DNA of 64,000 nt from an uncultured Prevotella sp. (GTDB lineage Bacteria > Bacteroidota > Bacteroidia > Bacteroidales > Bacteroidaceae), in contig CAJOIX010000002.1 of assembly GCA_905234815.1 (NCBI GenBank), positions 3,287-67,286 of the forward strand, read 5' to 3'. Positions 1-7,256 of this stretch are shown piece by piece. Each line of letters begins with the position of its first letter. Within the stretch, counting starts at the first letter, position 1. The notes under the pieces were generated by a model, which was not told the DNA's origin, did not search any database, and saw nothing but the letters and a program-made list of their open reading frames with translations. A program made the position numbers and the translations under genes.

Positions 1-78
1 ACGGCAGTCTTCTCGGACATGAAGATTACCGAGTGCGCATGGAAGGCTCACGACGGCCAGCAGCCAGATAAGAAATAG
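1..78 (+). CDS. 3' end of a truncated gene (unknown product)
   Basis: Frame 1 is open from the first base and stops at a TAG 20 nt before the next start. The 25 visible residues end in a charged tail (DGQQPDKK). Same strand and short spacing suggest co-transcription with the following lipoprotein gene. Too little remains to assign a family. Confidence 0.5.
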   Translation, partial: TAVFSDMKITECAWKAHDGQQPDKK

Positions 79-98
79 TAACAGATAAATCGGTATAT

Positions 99-1436
99 AT
101 GAAAACTTACAAAATTCTTGACTTATTTATATTGTTGATTGTACTTGCAGGCTGTACATCAAGCCGTATGACAGAACTGCAACGCTTCGAAAGGAGCATC
201 TTAAAGGAGTTTCCTTTTCCTGTTGATTCTATTAGTTGGCTTACATCTGGCGATTTCCCAACATTCAAGTTTGCCAATTCTGAATACATCGCAGCCAGCC
301 CCGATGCAGAATTCCGTGCAAATGGCGATTATTGGGTGTGTAACATGTTTAACGCAAAACCACCCTTGCATCAGACCGAAGAGGATATCTGGCGCAACGT
401 ACTGGTCTCTCACAAAAATCAGCGCGTTGTATGTATTGACCGCTACTTGCGAGGGGGACGAACTGTGGGATATTGCTATGTGCTTCAGAGCGAAAGGAAA
501 GAATTTCCGACTTATGGAAAATTACACTGGGATGTGAGCGACTCTCGTAATATCGAAATGGTGGGTGTGATGCTCGAAGACTTGAAAGCATTAACTTTAA
601 AACGTCAGCAAATGAATAACGCTGAGTTTTCTACCCCCGACTCACAGGATGATTATTGGAACTTGATTTTCCATGCAGACTCGCTTTTCGATGCCCGACT
701 CTATGATGAAGCCCGCCAAGTATATGACCTTGCATTCGCTGATGATCGCTTCATTCTTCCAAGCCAGCTTTCAACAACAGCAAATAAGATGGCCTCAATA
801 GATAACTACCAAACTGCACTGGCCTATATACGCCACCGTGCCACAATGGAAAAAGATTTTTACGAAGATCCGTCAGTCACGTCTTACGCTGAATTGAAGG
901 ACACTTTTGAGGTACGGAGCCGGCTGTGGAATTATGATTTGGCGCTTAAAGAGACGCTGGAAAAGATCTTTGAACGAGATCAGTATAACCGTCTGATGTG
1001 GTCGCAAGCCGTTAAGAACAATTCTTGCGATACCGAGCGAAACGATTGGTTAGCTCGACGAGCACTCATGACTGACAGTATAAATCTTGTGCTTGTTGAC
1101 GGAATTCTATCACAATATGGATTCCCGCGAAAAGAATTGGTAGGTGATTTTGGGAATCAGGCTCCTTGGTTAGTGTTCCAACATGCAAATTTGGATTACC
1201 AAAAGAGATTTCTTCCGCAATTGGAAGCGGCTGTATCACACGGTGATATCGCTCCAATATACCTTGCTTTGCTTCGTGACCGCATTGATGTGCGGGAGGG
1301 CAGGCCCCAGCGATATGGGACTCAAATCGATGGAAAGGGGAATATTGCTCCTCTGTTGGATGCGTCACGTGTGAATCAATGGCGCCAAGAAGTCGGATTG
1401 CCGCCTATAGAACAGTTTGATAACAAAAATAAGTAA
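99..1436 (+). CDS. Lipoprotein with C-terminal DUF6624 domain
   Basis: This 445-aa protein starts with a signal sequence and a lipobox (VLAGC), so it is probably acylated and exported to the cell envelope. The middle is helical and TPR-like (around residues 190-260, with DARLYDEARQVYDLA). The last ~130 residues match DUF6624 as I remember it: YGFPRKELVG, then WLVFQHANLDYQKRFLP, then REGRPQRYGTQ. No catalytic activity is established for this domain. The conserved His (QHANLD) and Arg/Gly-Thr-Gln segments look like a binding or active site, but that is inference. The gene lies 20 nt after a truncated gene and is followed by a non-coding stretch with a hairpin. Confidence 0.75.
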   Translation: MKTYKILDLFILLIVLAGCTSSRMTELQRFERSILKEFPFPVDSISWLTSGDFPTFKFANSEYIAASPDAEFRANGDYWVCNMFNAKPPLHQTEEDIWRNVLVSHKNQRVVCIDRYLRGGRTVGYCYVLQSERKEFPTYGKLHWDVSDSRNIEMVGVMLEDLKALTLKRQQMNNAEFSTPDSQDDYWNLIFHADSLFDARLYDEARQVYDLAFADDRFILPSQLSTTANKMASIDNYQTALAYIRHRATMEKDFYEDPSVTSYAELKDTFEVRSRLWNYDLALKETLEKIFERDQYNRLMWSQAVKNNSCDTERNDWLARRALMTDSINLVLVDGILSQYGFPRKELVGDFGNQAPWLVFQHANLDYQKRFLPQLEAAVSHGDIAPIYLALLRDRIDVREGRPQRYGTQIDGKGNIAPLLDASRVNQWRQEVGLPPIEQFDNKNK

Positions 1437-1763
1437 ATTCCAATTTAGCGACACTAATAGTAGCAGAAATATAGTGTTTTTTTCGTAATTTTGCATCGCC
1501 TTAGAAGGAGTCGCCGAACTTGCGAAAGGCTTTAGCCATATGGTTATTATCCGCATGGATACTGAGCATCTAACTGGCAAAGAGGCTATCGAACTCGTGA
1601 GAATGAGAAGCCTGCACCAGTGATGATGCGTTTTATCTTACACAAAATAAAAGACACGAAGTACCAAATGGAACTCCGTGTCTTTGTGTTAGATTAAAAG
1701 CTCTATCTATAAGGATGAGAATCCAAATGGATTGAACTCATCGTTTTGATAGAATCTTTTTAA
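1437..1763. other. 327-bp gene-free stretch with possible relic or small RNA
   Basis: A Bacteroidota-type -7 element (TAATTTTG) lies at 1486-1493, without a clear -33 TTTG. It is followed by a frame open from 1489 to the TGA at 1623. Its only ATG is at 1540, giving 27 codons (MVIIRMDTEHLTGKEAIELV...). The composition looks protein-like, but I recognise no family and 45 open codons can arise by chance. A GATGATGCG-TTTTAT sequence at 1623-1636 could end a short RNA. Past the hairpin at 1648-1686 I see nothing up to the hsp20 stop codon. Confidence 0.35.
1648..1686. terminator. Hairpin downstream of hsp20, possible bidirectional terminator
   Basis: The arms AAAGACACG and CGTGTCTTT are perfectly complementary. 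Inner pairs around ACC/GGA extend the stem. A and T runs border both sides. It sits about 75 nt beyond the stop of hsp20, which reads towards it. Confidence 0.6.
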
Positions 1764-2213
1764 TTAGTCGATATTAATCTGACGTGCAACAGAAGGCTTT
1801 TCTTCTTTAATCTTAGGCAATGTGATGGTAAGAATTCCATCAGCCATTGCTGCAGTAATGCCTTGTTTCTCTACATCGTCGGGCAATACATAAGTTTGCT
1901 CAAAGTTTACTTCTGAAAATTCCCGACGCAGATAACGGCCTTGCTCCTTTTTCTGTTCTTCGCTCTTCTGCTGATGTTGCATTTTCACAACCAAGTTTCC
2001 TTCATCGTTGAGCGTAATATTCAAATCGTTTCGACTCATGCCTGGCACGGCCATTTCAACAAAGTAGGCCGTATCGTTATGGCGGACATTGGTGCGGGGC
2101 AGATGGCGACTAGACTGATTTTCTATTGTGCGAGGTGTCCACGGAGTAAAGAAATCGAAATCGAATGGATCAAAGAAATCAAGACTTTGTGAAATTTTTT
2201 TTGTGGGATACAT
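1764..2213 (-). CDS. Small heat shock protein, Hsp20/alpha-crystallin family
   Basis: This is an ATP-independent holdase that binds unfolding proteins in the cytoplasm. The 149 aa are typical for the family. The N-terminus is aromatic and Phe/Asp-rich (FFDPFDFDFFTPW). It is followed by the alpha-crystallin domain (about residues 40-135), with the signature VEMAVPGMSRNDLNITLNDEGNLVV and the ADGILTITLPK strand. The C-terminal IxI-like motif appears as RQINID. It is monocistronic: a hairpin lies downstream and a divergent gene upstream. An AGGAGG sequence 7 nt before the ATG is unusual for this phylum. I see no CIRCE or other heat-shock operator. Confidence 0.93.
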   Translation of the reverse strand: MYPTKKISQSLDFFDPFDFDFFTPWTPRTIENQSSRHLPRTNVRHNDTAYFVEMAVPGMSRNDLNITLNDEGNLVVKMQHQQKSEEQKKEQGRYLRREFSEVNFEQTYVLPDDVEKQGITAAMADGILTITLPKIKEEKPSVARQINID

Positions 2214-2220
2214 AATATTT

Positions 2221-2226
2221 CCTCCT
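2221..2226 (-). promoter_or_regulatory. Canonical AGGAGG ribosome binding site of hsp20
   Basis: CCTCCT on the plus strand reads AGGAGG 7 nt upstream of the hsp20 ATG. Almost no other gene in this window has such a motif, which suggests strong SD-dependent initiation for this gene. Confidence 0.55.
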
Positions 2227-2371
2227 ATTTATTTAAAAGTTAAACATTTGTTTTTATCATCTTACACTCACATAAATGCAAAGCTCATTCCAAACACCCA
2301 AATATGCCATCTTGTCGGAACTGTCAGACAAAATGACACATGTTATATATATCTTATACGAAGTAAAAGTG

Positions 2372-2379
2372 TATCTTTG
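2372..2379 (+). promoter_or_regulatory. Candidate -7 element for the yhcH-like gene
   Basis: TATCTTTG fits TAnnTTTG and lies 22 nt before the ATG. I see no good TTTG at the -33 position, so support is partial. Confidence 0.4.
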
Positions 2380-2401
2380 CTGAATAAAAACATTCACTGC
2401 T

Positions 2402-2860
2402 ATGATCCTTACTTCTTTATCAGATTTATCTACTTACGAGCGACTTCACCCATTGTTTCCACAACTCTTCCGCTATCTACGTGAAACGGACTTGCAAGCC
2501 TTACCTATAGGACGCACCGTGCTTGATGGCGACCGATTGTTTCTCAACGTAGATGCAGGAAACTATAAATCAAAAGAAGAACAGCTGATGGAAATTCATC
2601 GGCGCTATATAGATGTGCAAATTCCTCTCTCCCAAGGTGAAACTATGGGTTGGTGCCCTCTTAACGAACTACATGAGCCACCTATTGAAGCTTATAGTGA
2701 GCAAACTGATCGCGCATTCTTCCGCAATCAGTCAAAGCGCTATGTGGATGTGCCCATAGGTTGGTGTACGTTATTCTTTCCATTCGACGCCCATGCACCA
2801 GCCATTGGTCAAGCAGGCGAGCCCTATAGGAAAATTATTGCAAAAGTGCTTCTTGAATAG
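2402..2860 (+). CDS. YhcH/YjgK/YiaL (EbgC/NanQ) family protein
   Basis: The 152-aa length is right for this single-domain cupin-like family (COG2731). Some members are sugar anomerases (NanQ acts on N-acetylneuraminate) and EbgC is a beta-galactosidase subunit. Visible family features are VDAGNYKSKEEQLMEIHRRYIDVQIPL and, near the end, WCTLFFPFDAHAPAIGQ. In relatives the metal ligands come from the ExH and later FPxDxHxP segments, and both are present here (MEIHRRYID; FPFDAHAP). No sialic-acid or lactose genes are adjacent, so the substrate is unknown. The gene ends 24 nt before the start of rnpB. Confidence 0.88.
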   Translation: MILTSLSDLSTYERLHPLFPQLFRYLRETDLQALPIGRTVLDGDRLFLNVDAGNYKSKEEQLMEIHRRYIDVQIPLSQGETMGWCPLNELHEPPIEAYSEQTDRAFFRNQSKRYVDVPIGWCTLFFPFDAHAPAIGQAGEPYRKIIAKVLLE

Positions 2861-2871
2861 CAAATAATTAT

Positions 2872-2879
2872 TACCTTTG
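2872..2879 (+). promoter_or_regulatory. -7 promoter element of rnpB
   Basis: TACCTTTG matches TAnnTTTG and ends 5 nt before the predicted 5' end of the RNase P RNA, the spacing expected in this phylum. A CTTG sequence at 2852-2855 may act as the -33 element, though 16 bp is short. Confidence 0.55.
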
Positions 2880-2884
2880 CTGTG

Positions 2885-3265
2885 TCAGTGCGTCGGCTTG
2901 TCGCTGGCACTCACGTGCGAGAGGAAAGTCCGGGCAGCATAAGGCTCTCCACTTCTGAAATAGAAGTTGTTGGCAACAGCAAGTGACGGCAGAAGAAAAC
3001 AACCGCCACTATTTCTAAAAGAGATAGTAGGTAAGGGTGAGAAGGCGGTGTAAAAGACCACCAGGCGTATGGGTGACCAGCGCGCTGTGCCGGCTGGAGG
3101 CTGCAAGTTCGCGTATACCATCGGCTGAGAATTGCCTGTTCGATTGGGGTTGTTATCCCAACGATGGAGGGTAGAACGCTCCTGTCATGAGGTAACTCAC
3201 GACGTAGATAAATGACAAGCATCTTGACAAATCAAGATACAGAACTCGGCTTATAGACGCACTGA
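2885..3265 (+). ncRNA. rnpB: RNase P RNA (class A)
   Basis: This is the catalytic RNA of RNase P, which cleaves 5' leaders from pre-tRNAs. The ends pair perfectly as helix P1: TCAGTGCGTC at 2885-2894 with GACGCACTGA at 3256-3265. The universally conserved blocks are present: GAGAGGAAAGTCCGGGC near the 5' end (P4 and CR-I) and ACAGAACTCGGCTTATAG near the 3' end (CR-V and P4'). A GGAGGCTGCAAGTTCG-like segment and the GAGGGTAGAACGCTCC stem-loop fill the specificity and catalytic domains. A run of eight T follows P1 and serves as terminator. The antisense ORFs listed in this region are artefacts. Confidence 0.97.
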
Positions 3266-3302
3266 TTTTTTTGATAGTATGTACAACTAAATATTCCACC
3301 CC

Positions 3303-6300
3303 TTGCGTTTCCTATTCGCTATTAATCAATTGCATAGAAACAAAAGATTCCTTTTTATCTTCTTGTTTTTTCCAACTCTCCTGTTGATTTCCTGTCGCCC
3401 TGCTGCCCAGGAAAAGAGCCACATTGATAAACTGAACGAACGGGCCTATTTCTTTCACTACCGCAATTTAGACAGTGTAAGTCTATATGCAGATTCAGCG
3501 TTTCACACTTCCACACGCTATTCTGTAGGAAAGGCAGAAGCACTAAACCACAAGGCGTTTGTGGCAATTGCACGAATGCAATATAAAGATGCATGGCAGC
3601 AACTTGATAGCGTGAACACGATGACCAACAATCGGTTGGAATTAGCCATTGCCGACATTCAGCGTATGCGACTATGCCAGAGAGAAAGCCGCAATAAAGA
3701 TTTTTACATTTATAAGGCTCGCGCATGGAAACATCTCGATGCACTGATCACCAAAGAATTTCTCAGTACTCCACCCATCGTCGAACAGATTTCACACAAG
3801 GATACGCGTTTGGCTTACGCCTGGAGTGAATATGCCATCGTTGCGTCAACTTACTACTATTATGTCGGACAATATGACAAAGCGCGAGAAACGTTGCAAA
3901 ACATCAACCCCTACCTGCTTGAATATTATGACGTACAGCAAATGCTGAACTTCTATTATAGCATGGGATCAGGTGGGATGCTCGTCAATGATAATCCAGA
4001 AATGCGGGCATGGATGGAAAGCGACTATTTGATACAATGCTATATATGGGCACGAGAGCAAGGTATTCCTTACTTTGAAGCCCAAGCCATGCAATCACTC
4101 AGTGAACATTTACTTCAATGGCCATCTATTCGTGACCGGATGGCAAATATGTTCATCGGGCAAGATGCGTTAGCAGATAGTCAGTTGGCCTTCACTATGG
4201 CAGAAGAGGCACTAAATCTGTTTGAGTATTACGGTGATGTCTATCAAGTGGCAGGTGCATACAGAACATTAGCACAGTGCTACTGGGATACACAAGATTA
4301 TGTCATTGCACTCGAAAACCTCAAACGAGCGCTGTCACAGGATACACGTATTTATCAAGCTCCAGACTTGATCGCATCCATTAGGGAGCAGCTCTCCATA
4401 GTCTATTCTGCACTCAACGAAAAAAAGAAAAGCGATGAGAACAGAAACATCTATCTTGACTTACAACAAGAGACACGCCAGGATAGGCAAATGGAAGCAC
4501 GTGCTGATGAACTACGAGAAATAGAGCAAATTTATAATCTCATGCTCGTCGCGATAGGAATTGTCATCGTCATGTTTTTGGCTTGGTGCCTACGACAACA
4601 GCGGTTGAACAAACAACAAAAAGTAACCATCGCAGAACTCAAAGAGGAAGAGGCAGTGGCTGAAGAACGCCTCCGCTCGTATAAGCGACAAAATCTGGAT
4701 GCGCGTGCTAAAGTATCATTCGTTGGAAGCCTGATACCATTGATTGACAGGATGAAAAACGAATTTTCACAAGCGCAAAAGAATAAAGCAACACTTACGG
4801 AAGAAAAAAAGATATACATATCTGAAATATTGAGCGAGATAGAGCGCAATAATGCAGTGCTCAATGATTGGATTGCCTTGCGAAAAGGTAAACTACACTT
4901 GCACATAGAGACATTTCAATTGAACGATTTGTTCCAATTGCTGGAAAAGGGACGCGCGTCTTTCCAAATGCGTGGAATTAATTTTATTGTAAAACCCACA
5001 TCGCTGCGTGTAAAAGCAGACAAGACGCTTACACTCTTCATGCTGAATACCATGGCTGACAATGCTAGACGCTATACACCAAGCGGAGGATTGGTAACCA
5101 TTAGTGCAGAGGAAGACGATAAATATGTTGAAATCAGCATTAAAGACACGGGGAAAGGCATCTCTCCTGACCAGACTGCAGGCATTTTTGATCACAAAGT
5201 GTCCAATGATCATGGGTTTGGTTTGATGAACTGCAAGGGTATCATAGAACAATACAAGAAAACAAGTCATTTGTTCAGCGTTTGCCAAATAGGAGTTGAG
5301 AGCAAAGAAGGGCAAGGGAGTCGCTTTTTCTTTCGCCTCCCCAAAGGCATTATTCGCATGATAATCGGCATCATCATGATGTTTACCTCTTTCTATCCAA
5401 CAATAGGTTATTCACAACAACAGGAAGAATCTGATACGACAATAGATTCACTCCAACAAAGATATCATGCTGAGATTATACATTACAATCAAACTTTGAA
5501 GTTCGATTCTGCACTAATAGTAGCAACCAAATGGTTAACATACGAAAATCAACAACACTCTCATACAATACCACTAGATTTACATCAGCCCATAGCTGCT
5601 ATGCCTGCAGCCGAGTTGCTCTGGTATGAACAGGGCATTCAGGCTGATTATCCAAGCATCCTTGATATCCGTAACGAGATAGCCATCGCTGCACTTGGCT
5701 TGCACAATTGGGAACTTTACGAATACAACAACAGGGCCTATACTTCACTCTTTCGATTGATGTCGGCAGATAATGGATTGAGTGCGCACGTCAATCGAAT
5801 GGCGGTTACTACTTTACGCAAGAATATAGCTATTGGTGTTTTGTTTTGCCTGCTACCGATAATTTTGTTAAGTTATTTCCTGCTGTATTATCGACCCAAA
5901 AGGCAATACCTCCTTTTCCGTCAACAGCAAGACGGTATGGAACGTGCCATTTTTGAGGCTGATAGACTGTACATTTCAAACAGTGTTATAGATAATTGTC
6001 TCTCTGCCTTAAAACATGAAACAATGTATTTTCCTGCACGAATTAAAACGCTTATCCAGCAAAAAGAGCCCGACATGGACAGTTTGGAGAAAATGGTCAA
6101 TTATTATGAACAATTATACCGTTTACTCTTCAACAATGCGCAGGCTCAATCGGCGAAGACTTATCAGCACCCGCGAATCATTGATATTGCTCCGCAATTA
6201 AACTACAATGAATCATTACGGGTAGTAGCAGATGCTGACATATTAGACTATATGTTCCAGATATTACAGCGATATTTGGGTGATGCTTATCAACATCCAC

Positions 6301-6518
6301 AAGTTGATACCTCCATGAAAAATTACATCATCTTGAAATATCAGATAGACGTACCGCTAACTGCACCTTCTCCACAGTTTAGACGTGACTATATGCTACT
6401 CCGACAAATGCTGCGCGATATGGGTGACATATCCCATGCTCGGGCTTGTGGAATTACTGAACACAAAATTAACAACACCAAAATAGAAATCAATATAACA
6501 CTGGTTCGCCATGAATAA
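3303..6518 (+). CDS. Hybrid-architecture sensor histidine kinase (DUF5112/DUF5113 type)
   Basis: A 1071-aa membrane sensor with two halves. Half one: signal peptide with lipobox (LLISC, Cys 31), periplasmic TPR-like helices to about 405, a membrane segment (412-430), a coiled coil, and an HATPase domain (about 535-681) with N box (LNTMADNARR), DTGKGI and HGFGL. No His-box is visible before it (SFVGSLIPLIDRM). Half two: a membrane or signal-like segment (683-705), a periplasmic region, a membrane segment (842-863), then a helix with LKHETMYFPARI (His 905), followed by a degenerate ATPase-like tail (VVADADILDYMFQIL). From memory the halves correspond to Pfam DUF5112 and DUF5113, found in Bacteroidales kinases. 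There is no ATG before residue 92. An in-frame TAA lies at 3288, so the start must be TTG 3303 or TTG 3330. The last 8 nt overlap the response regulator gene. Confidence 0.85.
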   Translation: MRFLFAINQLHRNKRFLFIFLFFPTLLLISCRPAAQEKSHIDKLNERAYFFHYRNLDSVSLYADSAFHTSTRYSVGKAEALNHKAFVAIARMQYKDAWQQLDSVNTMTNNRLELAIADIQRMRLCQRESRNKDFYIYKARAWKHLDALITKEFLSTPPIVEQISHKDTRLAYAWSEYAIVASTYYYYVGQYDKARETLQNINPYLLEYYDVQQMLNFYYSMGSGGMLVNDNPEMRAWMESDYLIQCYIWAREQGIPYFEAQAMQSLSEHLLQWPSIRDRMANMFIGQDALADSQLAFTMAEEALNLFEYYGDVYQVAGAYRTLAQCYWDTQDYVIALENLKRALSQDTRIYQAPDLIASIREQLSIVYSALNEKKKSDENRNIYLDLQQETRQDRQMEARADELREIEQIYNLMLVAIGIVIVMFLAWCLRQQRLNKQQKVTIAELKEEEAVAEERLRSYKRQNLDARAKVSFVGSLIPLIDRMKNEFSQAQKNKATLTEEKKIYISEILSEIERNNAVLNDWIALRKGKLHLHIETFQLNDLFQLLEKGRASFQMRGINFIVKPTSLRVKADKTLTLFMLNTMADNARRYTPSGGLVTISAEEDDKYVEISIKDTGKGISPDQTAGIFDHKVSNDHGFGLMNCKGIIEQYKKTSHLFSVCQIGVESKEGQGSRFFFRLPKGIIRMIIGIIMMFTSFYPTIGYSQQQEESDTTIDSLQQRYHAEIIHYNQTLKFDSALIVATKWLTYENQQHSHTIPLDLHQPIAAMPAAELLWYEQGIQADYPSILDIRNEIAIAALGLHNWELYEYNNRAYTSLFRLMSADNGLSAHVNRMAVTTLRKNIAIGVLFCLLPIILLSYFLLYYRPKRQYLLFRQQQDGMERAIFEADRLYISNSVIDNCLSALKHETMYFPARIKTLIQQKEPDMDSLEKMVNYYEQLYRLLFNNAQAQSAKTYQHPRIIDIAPQLNYNESLRVVADADILDYMFQILQRYLGDAYQHPQVDTSMKNYIILKYQIDVPLTAPSPQFRRDYMLLRQMLRDMGDISHARACGITEHKINNTKIEINITLVRHE

Positions 6519-7230
6519 ATTCAATGTAATCATTGTAGAGGATGTACCTCTCGAACTTAAAGGCACGCAGGGAATTATTGAAAAGGAAATTCCTGAAGCA
6601 ACAATTATTGGCACTGCTAATGATGAAAAATCATATCTTCAACTTTTGCGTCAAACTGTTCCAGACTTAGTATTACTGGATTTAGGTCTTGGAGGGAGTA
6701 CCACCATTGGTGTGGAGATATGTCGATATACCAAAGAGCGACATCCAAACGTAAAAATACTCATTTTCACAGGAGAAATCCTAAACGAAAAACTATGGGT
6801 TGATGTGCTTGATGCTGGTAGCGATGGCATCATCCTAAAAACTGGCGAGATGCTCACACGCGGAGATGTTCTTGCAGTGATGAGTGGGAAAACGATGGTT
6901 TTCAACCAACCCATACTTGAACGTATAGTAGAACGATTTAAGCAATCTGTCGGTAGCCATACTGCACAACAAGAGGCCATGATTGATTATGAAATCGACG
7001 AATACGATGAGCGCTTCCTGCGGCATTTAGCTTTGGGATACACGAAAGAACAAATCACATCGCTCCGCGGAATGCCTTTTGGTGTTAAGAGCTTGGAAAA
7101 ACGTCAGAATGAACTTATTCGGAAATTCTTTGGTGAGGAATCTTCTGGTATCAATGCCACGCGTTTGGTGGTAAAAGCTATACAGCTCCAGCTGCTTGAC
7201 CCTGACAATCTAATGCCAGATGAGGCTTAG
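6511..7230 (+). CDS. Response regulator with LuxR-like C-terminal helix-turn-helix
   Basis: The receiver domain (residues 1-125) has the acidic pocket (VEDVP), the phospho-acceptor Asp 57 (LVLLDLGLGG), Thr 87 (ILIFTGE) and Lys 110 (GIILKTGE), so it should be phosphorylatable. The C-terminal part (about 160-239) contains LALGYTKEQITSLRGM and SLEKRQNELIRKFFG, followed by TRLVVKAIQLQLL. This resembles a divergent LuxR/NarL DNA-binding fold (I recall DUF5932 for this family). The start overlaps the kinase gene by 8 nt, implying translational coupling and a cognate pair. Regulatory targets cannot be read from the sequence. Confidence 0.88.
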   Translation: MNKFNVIIVEDVPLELKGTQGIIEKEIPEATIIGTANDEKSYLQLLRQTVPDLVLLDLGLGGSTTIGVEICRYTKERHPNVKILIFTGEILNEKLWVDVLDAGSDGIILKTGEMLTRGDVLAVMSGKTMVFNQPILERIVERFKQSVGSHTAQQEAMIDYEIDEYDERFLRHLALGYTKEQITSLRGMPFGVKSLEKRQNELIRKFFGEESSGINATRLVVKAIQLQLLDPDNLMPDEA

Positions 7231-7256
7231 CATTATCACTTTCTAAAAAATGCTAA
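7227..7256. terminator. Possible shared terminator hairpin between convergent genes
   Basis: TTAGCATT (7227-7234) and AATGCTAA (7249-7256) form an 8-bp stem overlapping both stop codons of the convergent regulator and glycosidase genes, which are only 5 nt apart. There is no long T run, so the assignment is tentative. Confidence 0.35.

Noticed and set aside
2128-2484. 118-aa plus-strand ORF across the hsp20-yhcH gap
   Set aside because: It overlaps two well supported genes, and its middle is AT-rich non-coding sequence with promoter elements.
2885-3222. Two minus-strand ORFs (78 and 103 aa)
   Set aside because: They are antisense to the RNase P RNA, whose conserved core and P1 pairing explain this stretch.
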